A stretch of 64,000 nucleotides of DNA from Choristoneura fumiferana (GCF_025370935.1 NC_133486.1:2068255-2132254); one strand, 5' to 3'; positions 52,158 through 62,863 are shown, counted from the stretch's first letter. Made by a program: numbers and translations. The notes: generated by a model not told the origin, from the sequence alone.

Positions 52158-52208
52158 AAGCCTCCTGTCTTACCAATTTGCTTGGAAAAAAAGGGGAAAA
52201 GGCGATAA
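52158..52208 (+). repeat. 51-bp exact direct repeat, copy 2
   Basis: Identical to 51070-51120, 1088 bp downstream. Confidence 0.8.
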
Positions 52209-52385
52209 GATAGTAGTCCCGGCTTCATGACTCACTGGCGCCACATAATTTTAAAGCTAGAAGAAAAACGCCTACACGGTGCTGCCTATGTTATCTGTAA
52301 TCCACTTCATTAAGTTTATAGACACACCACTTTTGATTTTATAGCGCAGGGTTGTCAAGTTAGCTTGACTGTATGGGTAGGGTGG

Positions 52386-52503
52386 GACTCATCATCTTCA
52401 GACGAGACAACACTTCGCATAATTCCAGTCGAACTTCACTTAAGGGTAAGTTCGTTTGACTATTCAATTATGCTCATGTTGTCTCGTCTTCGATGATGAG
52501 AGT
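52386..52503. repeat. Hairpin MITE (ACTCATCATCTTCAGACGAG)
   Basis: CTCATCATCTTCAGACGAGA with CAAC pairs with TTGTCTCGTCTTCGATGATGAG. It lies about 100 bp from the end of the DIRS coding region. Confidence 0.7.
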
Positions 52504-52604
52504 TCACAAGTGTAGATGTTCAAAGAAAAGCTATAAAATCAAATGTTTTATTTTAAATATTTAGTAGAATATTTTGGATAAAACAGAAAAACAACCTAAA
52601 CATA

Positions 52605-53514
52605 TTACTTATTTCCAAACACAGCTTCAGCAAAATTAACATTATTCAGAATAGGTCTGTTATAGAACCGAGCAAAAATCAATGAATCTCCAGTCCAACC
52701 AGCCGTTCTACGAATATCATCAATATTCACTCCCTTAAGATACGCGACGGAAGTAGTAGCGTGACGCGTGCTGTGGGCTGAGAATATTGAAGTATCAATA
52801 CCACTCTGTTTCATTACACTCTTTACCCAACGGCTAATTGTACTGGCTGTCACACATTTGTGAGGTTTCCTTAACGTAATAAACAAATTACTAGTTGACC
52901 TAAAAGTTTTGGTGAGCTCAATATAATTTACCAGAGCCCTGGCTGGGCATATATTGACCCTTTCATTGAAGAATGGAATTGTAAGAAAAGGCTGACACCT
53001 ATTGGGCGCTGAGGTCTTAATCAACTTATCAATTTTTATATTTATACAATCACTTCCAATAACTATATTTTTTTATATCAATTAAGGACAATGTTTGTGC
53101 TCTTTGGCCTGTAGCAAGAATTAATAAAGTTGCAGTATTTTTTGTATTTATCTCCAAGTTATTTTGAACTGAATGCTGATTTTCTATGAAATTTAAAAGT
53201 ATGGACACATCCCATGTCATATTATACTTTGGGGCAGACGGCCTTAACTTGTAAAAACCTTTAAATAATCTCTTTATATTAACTGCATTACCTATATGTG
53301 AACCTATGAGAAAAGAAAGAGCTGACCGAAGGCAATTCAAGCTTCCATATGATAATCCGTCATTAAATTTCTTAGTTAAATATATGATAACTTCTTCAGT
53401 TGTAGGATTACTTAAGCATATTTTATGTAATTTACAATAATTGGCCCAGTCAACAATACTCGGTAAATATTGCTTCATAGTATTATTTGAAATTGAAGAC
53501 AACATAATATCCAC
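52605..53514 (-). pseudogene. DIRS tyrosine recombinase
   Basis: The N-terminal part (53514-53050, MDIMLSSISNNTMKQYLPSI onward) has the core-binding helices and the first catalytic Arg in LATGQRAQTLSLI. After a one-base shift at the A-run near 53070, the C-terminal part (53024-52605) has HSTRHATTS (H-X2-R), AGWTGDS and RFYNRPI with the nucleophile Tyr. All catalytic positions of the family are present, across two frames. Confidence 0.82.
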
Positions 53515-53537
53515 CGCTTCATTATTAATACCTGAAT

Positions 53538-54596
53538 CTAAAAAGGTTTGCCGGATAATACTCCTGCCATCAGGGACAGGCTCCGATGAAGGGGATGTAA
53601 CAACCTGGAATTTTTTAAAGTCAGTAAATCTTCTGAGGGTCTGAATACTAAAGGTTTAGAACACAAAAGTTTGGTGAATATCGGGAACCAGGGTTGAGTT
53701 ACCCAGTATGGTATAACTAAAATACCCGTTGCTCTGTCTGTTATAATTTTCTCTAATGTTTTAAGAACCATTGAGAATGGTGGAAAAGCATAGAAAAAAT
53801 ATTGGTTCCAACATATTGTAAAAGCATCCACTGCATATGCCTCTGGATCTGGATGCCAGGAAACAAATATAGGGCACTTTGTATTAGTTCTTGTTGCAAA
53901 CAGATCAATTTCAGGTGTTTTAAAAACATTAACGATTTTATCATAATAAGTAGAGCCGAGTTCCCATTCTGTGTGACCTAATTCTTTTCTGGACTGAAAG
54001 TCAGCTATTATGTTGTCTTTAGTATTAATATAGGTAGCAAAAATCCATATATTTTTTGATTCACAAAATTGCCAGATTGACTTTGCAATACTATGTAAGT
54101 GGGGATATTGAACACCACCTAACCTATTGATGTAAGATACCGCTGTGACATTGTCTATTCTAAGTAATAATTGAATGTCTGTTAAATTCTTAACAAAGCA
54201 CTTGATACCAAAGAATGCTGCCATGAGTTCCAAGGAATTAATGTGAAGATTAAATTCATCATCAGTCCAAACACCACTAGCTGTCTCAGTCCCACAGGAA
54301 GCACCCCATCCTCTGCTAGAGGCATCACTAAAGATTTCCAAATGATAATGGCTCTTTCTTATAGGATTGTGTGAATTTACTACATTCTTAGCCCACCATC
54401 TTAGATCTTCCTTGCACTTATGATTTAACTTTGTATATTCTTCAAAGTTGTCATTGTTATGTTTTAATGACAGGTATTTATTTCTTTCTAGTTCTTTGGT
54501 GTATAGGATTCCATACCTAGTAGCAGGGCAAACTGAAATTAAAGTACCTACTACTTTTGCTAAGAATCTAATTTTAACACATTCCTTATTACGCAA
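53538..54596 (-). pseudogene. DIRS RNase H region
   Basis: IFSDASSRGWGASCG, NSLELMAAFFGIKC and RIDNVTAVSYINRLGG supply the acidic RNase H residues. The downstream domain ends IDLFATRTNTKCPIFVSWHP and YAFPPFSMVLKTLEKI, a block typical of DIRS elements. Frame shifts near 53565 and 54640 isolate it from its neighbours. Confidence 0.8.
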
Positions 54597-54622
54597 TTCT
54601 TTGATAAGTTTTAGGCAGTTAT

Positions 54623-55411
54623 TTACTTTCTCATTACTAATACTGATGACATATCAGTACTGTTGAAAATAAGTCCTAAATAAGAACACTTTTGACTTGG
54701 TATATTCATGCTTTTTTCCTCGTTAATAATAAAACCTAAATTTCTTAAGAGTTTTGTTGTTGCTTGCATGTTTCTAATACAACTATTATAACTATTTCCA
54801 AGACAAAGCCAGTCATCAAGATAAATAACTGAAACAAAGCCTTGTTCCCTAAGGTATGCTGCTATTGGTTTCATTATTTTAGTGAAAGTTAGGGGCGCTG
54901 TACATAGGCCAAAAGGAAGGACTGTAAATTGGTAATAATTCCCCTGAAAGAAAAATCTCAGATATTTTCTACTGTCATTGTGCATATTAATCATATAATA
55001 TGCATCTTTCAAATCTAATGTCATTAAAAAATCATCTTTCTGTAATATTTTGCACACCGTTCTATAATCTTCTAACTTAAAATGTTCTGTTTTGACAAAT
55101 AAATTTAACTTTTTAAGATTTAAAATGAACCTAAAGGTTCCATTTGGTTTTTTAACAAGAAATATAGGGGAACAGAATTGGTCTTTCTGTGCATCACATA
55201 GCTCAATAGCATTAATAGTCAATAACTTTTTAATTTCTGACTTTAACTGTTGAACTTCGAGTGATGTAAATTTATCATTCTGAGGAACAGAAGATTGATA
55301 TGGCTTAGCCTGTAGAGGTATCTTATACCCTTTAACCCAGTTAAGGATAGTAGTACAGTCATCACCAGCAGTACCAGCACCAATATCTGGCACAACAAAA
55401 CGTTCCTTCAT
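54623..55411 (-). pseudogene. DIRS reverse transcriptase
   Basis: 262-codon frame with RT motifs: FCSPIFLVKKPNGTFRFILN, LMTLDLKDAYYMINM, FTVLPFGLCTAPLTFTKIMK and the catalytic YLDD in VIYLDDWLCL. It ends prematurely by a one-base shift just before the RNase H frame. Confidence 0.82.
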
Positions 55412-55429
55412 GAATATAATATTATATAG

Positions 55430-56030
55430 TACTAGCGTTTACCCGCGGCTTCGCACGCGTAAATCATAAAATACAGCAGTTGAATTGAAATTCTGGGATT
55501 ATATTAAATTCCCTAAAATTACATCGTAGTTTTAAAATTTATTGAATCAGGCGTTACTTGCGGAGGTCCATATCAATGAACTAAAAGAATTTCCTTGCTC
55601 ACCCGCGACCTTACGATAGTGAACTACACTAAGTGTAGTGTGGTGGTGGTGATGGATGGGTTTGTGTGATTTGTGTGTGTTCTTACAGTGTGGAGGTGGA
55701 GGAACTGCATGAACACGCATATTTTGCATAAGCTTAGCTATCGTAAGGTCGCGGGTGAGCAAGGAAATTCTTTTAGTTCGTTAAATTAAAACACCCATGC
55801 CAAATTTCATGACTCTAAACCCAGCGGTTGTTATTTCGAGATTTTATCCCTATCCTGTGGGAGTATCGAGATAAAAAGTAGCTTATGTGTTATTCCAGAT
55901 TATAAACTAACTTTTCGCCAAATTTCATCCAAATCCGTCAAGCCGTTTCACCGTGAAGAAGTAACAAACATACTCACTCACTCACAAACTCACTCACTCA
56001 CTCACTCACAAACTTATTAGTAGGATAGGA
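55430..56030 (-). repeat. Dispersed 'ACCCGCGGCTTCGCACGC' repeat split by a MITE
   Basis: Starts TTTACCCGCGGCTTCGCACG and resumes after the insertion with TTTCATGACTCTAAACCCAG and GGTTGTTATTTCGAGATTTT. It ends in a (CTCA)n run at 55975-56010. Confidence 0.6.
55578..55780. repeat. Nested hairpin MITE (GAACTAAAAGAATTTCCTTG)
   Basis: Arms of about 40 bp: GAACTAAAAGAATTTCCTTG ... CGACCTTACGATAG and their perfect inverse. Confidence 0.8.
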
Positions 56031-56329
56031 TGACTCTATTTATGGGGCCGTTAGGACGTGTCAGATTTTTTTGCACACTTCACTATTGCACAATACAGCG
56101 AAATAAATTTCAAGGGTATGGTTTTATTGCCATTAAAGTAATAACAAGCAACAATATCTTGTACCTATCTCTCTTCAAGGAAAACTTCGAGTCCAGGAAG
56201 TACTAGTCTCGTTCGTTGAATGCCACATTGAGTTTAAATGCATGGTATAGACTTTCATTTCTGTCTTCCAACTGGATCTATATGTAGATCACAGTCCAAT
56301 AAAGACTAAATCATGCCCTCTCAAAAGTA

Positions 56330-56480
56330 GATTGCCCTCGATTTCTCTAAGATCCCATCATCAGATCCTGACTTGGCCAATGGGACCATCTCGGAATTAT
56401 GTCCTTTCGAAAAAAAAAGAACAAAACAAAAAAAAACATACAGACGAATTGAGAACCTCCTTTTTTTAAGTCGGTTGAAA
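56330..56480 (-). repeat. Dispersed repeat (AACCGACTTCAAAAA family), inverted
   Basis: CATCATCAGATCCTGACTTG to TTTTTAAGTCGGTTGAA. Confidence 0.5.
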
Positions 56481-56489
56481 AAGGATCAA

Positions 56490-56980
56490 AATATGAACCC
56501 AGAGCTATTTAAAATTGACCTTGAAGCATTAATTTTAAACTAAGCGATGCTAAAGTTCGCTTGCAGCATTGTGGCCATGACCTAATATTCAAGCACATCC
56601 AATCAAAAAAACAATTGTTGTATACCTGCGTAAGTTAATTAAAAATTATAAGAATGCATATCAGGTTGTTAAGGATTTAATTGAGTTGAAAAAAGTTTAA
56701 TTATCTAAGAATCATCTCTTGTGAGAATTATTTGACGTTAAGCCACTATTGTATTGCGCAGTAGTTTATTAAGTTATAAAAACTCCTAATTATAATATAT
56801 GCTAATTTAGTAAAGTTTAAGGGTTCCTGGTTAGTGCTGAGTAAAATTGTGACCACGATGCGCGAGCCGAGCGAGCGAATTAAGCGAGCGTGCCACGTAG
56901 GGTTGCCAACTGTACTAATAACAACATTATTAGCTGCAATAATATTGGTGTTTCAGAACGAACCTGCCAATGTAAGTTTA
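56490..56980. other. No supported gene
   Basis: AT-rich, with no domain-bearing frame. Confidence 0.35.
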
Positions 56981-56984
56981 ATAA

Positions 56985-57540
56985 AAAACCGGCCAAGAGC
57001 GTGTCGGACACGCCCAAAATAAGGTTCCGTAGTCATTACGAAAAATTCAGTAATATTTTTATAAGGATTTCGTATTTTATACGGAATCATCCAAGTTTAG
57101 GTATATTTTATACCTTAGGCTGCTATTTAAGAGTAAAACTACAAATAATTCTCAAGCAAACTTAGCCGTTAGGTATAGTTTTCCTTCAAAGTTTGATATA
57201 CTTACTACCATCCTGAATTTTTTCAAGTTTTTTAGAGGGGGGTGCTCGATTTTATTTTAATGAAAATTTCCACTTTAAAAGACTTATCCAACGATACCCC
57301 ACACTATAGGGTTGGATGAGAAAAAAAATCACCCCCACTTTACGTCTATGGGAGGTAACCTAAAAAAAAAATTTTATTTTTTATTGTACCATTTTGTCGG
57401 CATAGTTTAACTATATATCCGTGCAAAATTAGCACTGTTAGTCCCTGAGCAAAGCCGCGGACGGACGGACAGACAGACAGACATGACATGGCGAAACTAT
57501 GAGGGTTCCGTTTTTGCCATTTTGTCTCCGGAACCCTAAA
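56985..57540 (+). repeat. 'GACAGACAGACATGGCGAAA' family repeat
   Basis: Begins AAAAAACCGGCCAAGAGCGT and ends TGTCTCCGGAACCCTAAAAA; parallels 15640-16285 in all blocks. Confidence 0.75.
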
Positions 57541-57544
57541 AATG

Positions 57545-58255
57545 AGCTTCTTATATCTATTTTAACCTCAGTTTTGTTGTAACTAGGTCTACGAGGGTTT
57601 CAAAAATGATAATTAATTGATGTTGTGCACCAAAAAATGTCTTTAAAATATAAAAAAATAGTGTTCATTCCTCTAAAATACTGTTTATTTTTCTTTTCAG
57701 ACCTAAATATACTTTATTCCTTGTAAAAAAAGTTGGCAACCCTAGTGCCACGGCAGTACCGGCGAAGCGTCAGGACCAAATTACCTAAATTTTATCAACG
57801 CCTAATCTACGCTATTCTTTAACAAATGTAGATATTAATCTTACGGGTACACGATAAATAGGATCGGTATTAACATCCAATGTACATAAATACCCTGTCT
57901 TTCATCCCAGCTTTTATACAAGGTGGGCCCTGTAACAGGAGCAAAAATTAAACCACGGCTTCCACTCTTCATCTTGAGCATTAGTTCTACAACTTTTGAA
58001 AATAACTCCAGGAAAATACGCCCCACTACTGAACCCGGGCGTCCTCTAAGAATGAGATGACTCCCTGCCCCTGGCCACCATCATCTGGTCGGTATAGTCG
58101 CAGTACGATGCATACCGGCCTGATATTTCGTAACATATTATGGGCTAATGTATGCGTAGCTAACAAGAAAAACAGGGTACTGACCCTGATATTTCCATGT
58201 CGATAAAATTAATTAAAATAAAGAGTGGCTCCCACGGAATAACATTTGTAGGTAT
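57545..58255. other. No supported gene
   Basis: Unassigned AT-rich DNA. Near 58160-58230 it has GAAAAACAGGG and TATTTCCATGTCG, related to the hairpin at 33267-33400. Confidence 0.35.
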
Positions 58256-58257
58256 TC

Positions 58258-58455
58258 CAAAAAAGTTGGAAAACCCCGACTTCGTCACTTCAAAGTTCAA
58301 TATCTCAAAAACGGCTAAGCCGATTTTGATGAAACGTCTAAGAACCATCGCTAGAAAACCTGATTTCAAACAAAATAACTGCATTGCACGTGCCACAGAC
58401 ACACACACACAGACAGACGCACATAGCGGTCAAACTTATAACACCGCTCTTTATG
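58258..58455 (+). repeat. GTTGGAAAACCCCGAC-family repeat
   Basis: AAAGTTGGAAAACCCCGACT to TAACACCGCTCTTTATGCGT. Confidence 0.65.
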
Positions 58456-58500
58456 CGTCGTTAATTTAATTTATAAGGTCTTTTGATCAAATAATATTTA

Positions 58501-58583
58501 AGACAACCTTAGAACTAAGAACAGGAGGAATAGAAATAATAATATTATTCTTAGTTCTTCGTTTCTTAGTTCTATGGTTGTCT
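58501..58583. repeat. Hairpin (AGACAACCTTAGAACTAAGA)
   Basis: AGACAACCTTAGAACTAAGA pairs with TCTTAGTTCTATGGTTGTCT. Confidence 0.65.
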
Positions 58584-58831
58584 AATAGCTTGTTATGAGA
58601 CGGTACTGCTAGGTACTGCATGTTTATGAAGATTTCTGTGGTTGGCAACTGCCGTGTGTGTTACACAGTGCAATAATAACTCATAACAAACACTTTACCG
58701 AACTGGCGGGCGTGAATTGTTGATACGTTAAATTCGCACAGAGCGCCTTTCCAGGTATTGCATGGTAGCATGAATTACGTATGAGATTATTTGCATTTAT
58801 TTATTAGATTGGTAAGCTGAGTTTTTACTTT

Positions 58832-59204
58832 TAAGAGCGTTTATACCTGCTGAGCTGGCAACTTTGCATTTTTGTTAGTTTTTCTCGATTATTCCATAAA
58901 AATTGAATGAAAATAAAAATGTGGTCTGATAGAACTGTTCTTAATATATTTAAGTTAATGTGTCTACTCCAATAATTATTCGTGATAGACTTTATATTCT
59001 TTAAAAACGAACAAATGTTTATTAACGGTTTTTAAAGAAAATAAAAGTCTATCACGAATAATTATTGCAGTAGACACATTAAATTATATATCAAGCAGGT
59101 TTCTATCAGACCACATTTTTAATTTTCACTCAATTTTTATGGAATAATCGAGGAAAACTAACAAAAATGCAACGTTGCCAGCTCAGCAGGTATAAACGCT
59201 CTTA
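58832..59204. repeat. 373-bp near-perfect palindrome
   Basis: TAAGAGCGTTTATACCTGCT with GAGCTGGCAAC is inverted at 59174-59204. Pairing runs inward through TTTTCTCGATTATTCCATAA, ATGTGGTCTGATAGAA and AATAATTATTCGTGATAGAC to a short AT-rich loop near 59018. Arms are about 175 bp with few mismatches and one short length difference. Confidence 0.85.
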
Positions 59205-59209
59205 ACACG

Positions 59210-59705
59210 GATAATTCTTATTTGATCATCGCGTTTAGGTGATTAGGTTAGGTTCTGGTTAAAAAAAATAATTAAAATTTTAAACTGTTTATTTCAATAA
59301 AAAATGCATAATTACTTGATTAACCTTAGCTTCTAATCTTAAATTAAAAAGATTTTTTGAGTTAAGGAGTCTTAAAGTTGTTTGTACAATGTGATCCTAA
59401 TATATAATCATTCTCATATTGCTAAATAAATATGGTTAACGGCGCGTGTTTATGGTGGATGGAGGGAGGCCGCTTCCAACCGAAGCAACTGGAGGTCTAT
59501 TGTCTTTGTCTCTATGTCCAAAAAATAAATAAAAAAAAAAACTTATTAAATTGTATGGCAACACCGGCTTAAACAGTTCAATCGTGTGCAGTTGAATTGT
59601 TTGAAGTCACCGCCAAAAGTATAGGTAGTTTGCAAATATGAATAATGCATATTACTACGTATTAAAAAGGTTAATTAAAAACAATATGCTACATACCTGG
59701 CTCCT
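59210..59705. other. No supported gene
   Basis: AT-rich unassigned sequence. Confidence 0.35.
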
Positions 59706-59707
59706 TC

Positions 59708-60955
59708 AAAAACAAAAACCGGCCAAGAGCGTGTCAGACACGCCCGAAATAGGGTTCCGTAGCCATTACGAAAATATTAAGTAATATGTTTTTAAGGATT
59801 TCGTAATTTTAACGGAATATTCCAAGTTTAGGTATATTTTATGCCTTAGGCTGCTATTTACTCTTAAACTACTAATAATTCTCAAGAAAACTTAACCGTT
59901 ATAGGTTTCCTTGTAAGTTTAATACACTTAATGCCTAATGCCATCCTAATTTTTTTCAAAATTTTCCGGCCACGTTTAGATTTTAGAGGGGGGGGGGGGG
60001 TTTACGCTCGATTTTAATGAAATTTTCACTTTAAAGTTAAATATTTTGCAAACAAATCACTGAATCGAAAAATCGTCTAAGCAACCCCCTAATGGTTTTA
60101 ACCTAACATATCCAACGATACCCCTCACTACAATTTTGTCGGCATCGCTTACATATATATTCATTCCAGTATTGTAGAGTAATGAATGTGTATGATAAGG
60201 TAAAATTGGCTGTGATACTAGAATACAAGGACGTGATGGAGAGGCTGAATAGATATGAGAGACCTTCCAAACTCAGAAGCTTACCCAATGAGCAATATTT
60301 CAAAATACCAAAAGCAAATAATGCATATGGCAAACGGGTATGGACCACCTGCCTACCTCTCATGCTGAACAGCCTCCCCAGGCATGTTGTAGATAAAGTA
60401 TTAGAAAAACCCAAAAGTATTAAAAACTTAATTAAGAAGGCACTGAATATTGTAATAAGACAACATAAGTAAATAAACAGATAAATAAGTGATATAATAT
60501 GATTTAAATTTTTCATAGTAAATTAAATTGGTAATATATTAAAAAGATGGAATGATAATACAGTTAGCTTACATTAAAATAAAGCAAATAAGAAGTAAAC
60601 AAGGCCAGGCAATAACCATATGCCTACAATAATAATAACTAAGCAATATAGATATAAGTAGCATGTAGCATGGAAACATATGTGAACATTATATTTTAAT
60701 TATAGATGAGGCCTCGCCCGCCCTTTGCACTCCTTAGTTATAAAATTTTAAAATAATAAAGATTATTAGCTAAGTAATTATAAAAATTTTGTAATGATAT
60801 TCTGATTTATAATAAACAGTTTTTTTTTATTCGTGCAAAATTATAGCTTTCAAGCATTGATAGTCCCTGAGCAAAGCCGCGGACGGACAGACAGACAAGG
60901 CGAAACTATAAGGATTCCATTTTTGCCACTTTTGGCTACGGAACCCTAAAAACAC
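59708..60955 (+). repeat. 'GACAGACAGACATGGCGAAA' family repeat interrupted by a LINE
   Basis: Runs from AAAACCGGCCAAGAGCGTGT to ACATATATATTC (60162), and resumes at CGTGCAAAATTATAGC (60832) to TACGGAACCCTAAAAA. Confidence 0.75.
60163..60827 (+). mobile_element. Nested 5'-truncated non-LTR retrotransposon
   Basis: Bounded by TATTC on both sides (60158-60162 and 60828-60832), interrupting the host repeat exactly. It encodes, from 60182, a frame with KLRSLPNEQYFKIPKANNAY then GKRVWTTCLPLMLNSLP, matching the 'F..P...N.YG.R.....P...N.LP' end of LINE RT polyproteins, followed by a stop and an AT-rich 3' tail. The family is not resolved. Confidence 0.6.
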
Positions 60956-60959
60956 AGGT

Positions 60960-61595
60960 ATTTCTATTAAAAGTACCTTACTTGACTAAACAATACACGG
61001 AATACGATAAGGAAATACGCCAACCAAACAGTATAGGTATATACTTATTATAAAAAATATATTTGTATCACTATGTGGCGGCTTGTGGCATACAAATTCA
61101 TTTGGATGCTTTCATGCAGCATGCCTTATAGATAATGTTAAAATTCACTTAAAACGTACTATTTTATATTAGGATATTGAAATATAATTTATTTAATTAT
61201 AAACAAAAAAATACGCAATTAATATCGCAAATAAATTACAAATTAAATTGAATTATAATACAAACAACATTGAATTAAATTAACTAATTAAAAAACATAA
61301 AATGTGAAAATAATAAAATTAAATAAAAAGGGTAGAATTCAATTATATTAGGGTAAGTATTAACAATTTATATTTAAATTACATAAACAACTTATTGTAT
61401 CAGTCCAAAATTCTTGAGACCGAATAATAATAGGCCTTATGTTAGGAAGGCCTATGTGTTAGGAAAAACTGCATTTAGTAAAGAAATAGCGAATACCTAT
61501 TAGTTATTATCGAGTCTTCCGCCTCGTTGGGCAAGGCGCGGGCGCAGCGTGCTTATATAACCATTCTAATTGTACGGATTGCATATAAAATTTAA
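60960..61595. other. No supported gene
   Basis: Very AT-rich DNA. Confidence 0.35.
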
Positions 61596-61599
61596 GTGT

Positions 61600-61765
61600 C
61601 TTCTTGAGGTCGATACTGACGTGGGACAATGTATGTGTATCTGCGTGTGTTTGTTACTTCTTCACGCTAAACAACTGGACGGATTTGGATGAAATTGCGT
61701 ATGTAGATAGCTGGACGTTTGGAATAACACATATTTTCAAAATGTCCACGGGATCGGGATCCATG
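61600..61765 (+). repeat. Fragment of the dispersed ~210-bp repeat family
   Basis: TTGTTACTTCTTCACGCTAA, CGGATTTGGATGAAATTGCG and ACGGGATCGGGAT resemble the related repeats; it stops where the SINE-1 fragment begins. Confidence 0.45.
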
Positions 61766-61766
61766 C

Positions 61767-61901
61767 TGCGAAGCAATTCGATGGTGTGTGTGAAGTTCCC
61801 AATCCGCACTGGGCCCGCGTGGGAACTACGGCCCAAGCCCTCTCATTCTGAGAAGAGGCCTGTGCGCAGCAGTGGGACGTATAATATAGGCTGGGATGAT
61901 G
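61767..61901 (+). repeat. SINE-1 5'-truncated copy
   Basis: Starts TGCGAAGCAATTCGATGGTG and ends GGCTGGGATGATGA. Confidence 0.75.
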
Positions 61902-62171
61902 ACCTATTATTAAGCACGTGATCCGATTTTTTTCCCAATTTCATTTCACCCAGCATAATGTACAAAGGTTCAAGTGTCTCAAAGTTTGTCAATTGTGTTT
62001 TGTTTCTTTCCTTTTTTACAATAAAGAGTTTACTTACATACACATACATAATGCCACGGCAAGCCGTGGCGCTGATTTTCAATGAGGAACTTACCTAAAA
62101 CGAATAAGCACTGAATCTAAGTTTACGCATGCGAAGCCGCGGTTAAAACCTATCGGTACTAAAGCGGCTCG

Positions 62172-62297
62172 TAGACGGGCCATATTTTCACTGCAATTTG
62201 TAGCCGGCAACTATTGGTGTCCCTCTCTTACTCACATGTTAGACAGGGACACCAATAGTTGCCGGCCACATATTGCAGTGAAAATATGGCCCGTCTA
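62172..62297. repeat. Hairpin MITE (TAGACGGGCCATATTTTCAC)
   Basis: Outer arms TAGACGGGCCATATTTTCAC and inner GCCGGCAACTATTGGTGTCC both pair with their inverse at the right. Confidence 0.85.
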
Positions 62298-62304
62298 GGA
62301 ACCC

Positions 62305-62530
62305 CTTATATTATTATTATAAATGCGAAAGTGTGTGTGTTTATGTGTTTATATGTTTGTTCGTCTTTCACGTTAAAACGGAGCGATGGATCGACGTGAT
62401 TTTTGGCATATAGGTAGTTTATGGGCCAGAGAGTGACAGTCTACTTGTTATGCCAGAAAATGCTCAATTCCCGAGGAAACAGCGCGCGATAACCGAATTT
62501 CACGCGGGCGAAGCCACAGGCAAAAGCTAG
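62305..62530 (+). repeat. Dispersed ~210-bp repeat
   Basis: TTATTATAAATGCGAAAGTG start, TTATGGGCCAGAGAGTGACA, end GCCACAGGCAAAAGCTAG; best matched by 46945-47155. Confidence 0.65.
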
Positions 62531-62706
62531 TGCATTAATAAAGTGACGTACTCGATAGACGTTAAACATATAGCCATAATAAAGCGCAATGTCAACGAAA
62601 ACATCGCTACTACGTATGGTGTTACGTATCAATTGCCTTGCTTGGTTAAACATTCAGTTCGTTCTGTACTCGACATTAACCTTTATACAGAAGACATAAA
62701 ACTCTT

Positions 62707-62863
62707 ACCCCCTTATTCATAAAACTTAACAAGCCTATGTTAACTAACAAATGCTTTGTCCCTTTCTAACAAATACAAATGTCGAAGTGACAGATAAGGA
62801 CAAACGAATTTTAGCGGCATTTTAACTAAAATAGGTTTGATTGTCGTTTATGAATAAGGAGGA
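62707..62863. repeat. Hairpin MITE (ACCCCCTTATTCATAAAAC), copy 2
   Basis: Matches 38450-38597 over nearly its whole length, differing mainly at the last bases of the right end (AAGGAGGATA instead of AAGGGGGTAA). Confidence 0.8.

Larger units (their letters stand above)
52605..55411 (-). mobile_element. DIRS-type tyrosine-recombinase retrotransposon, gag-less
   Basis: Minus-strand order is reverse transcriptase, RNase H, tyrosine recombinase, the order diagnostic of DIRS-like elements, which integrate through a recombinase and not a DDE integrase. No gag precedes the RT: another repeat (55430-56030) starts about 20 bp upstream, so the 5' side is truncated. The split or inverted terminal repeats of DIRS were not recognised. 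The coding frames are interrupted by three single-base shifts, near 54640, 53565 and 53070; the last is in a run of seven A. Without those shifts the element would have one long continuous frame, so it is either recently dead or affected by sequencing error. Confidence 0.85.

Noticed and set aside
60182..60472. 96-codon host gene
   Set aside because: The residue pattern and the flanking TATTC duplication mark it as the end of a LINE.
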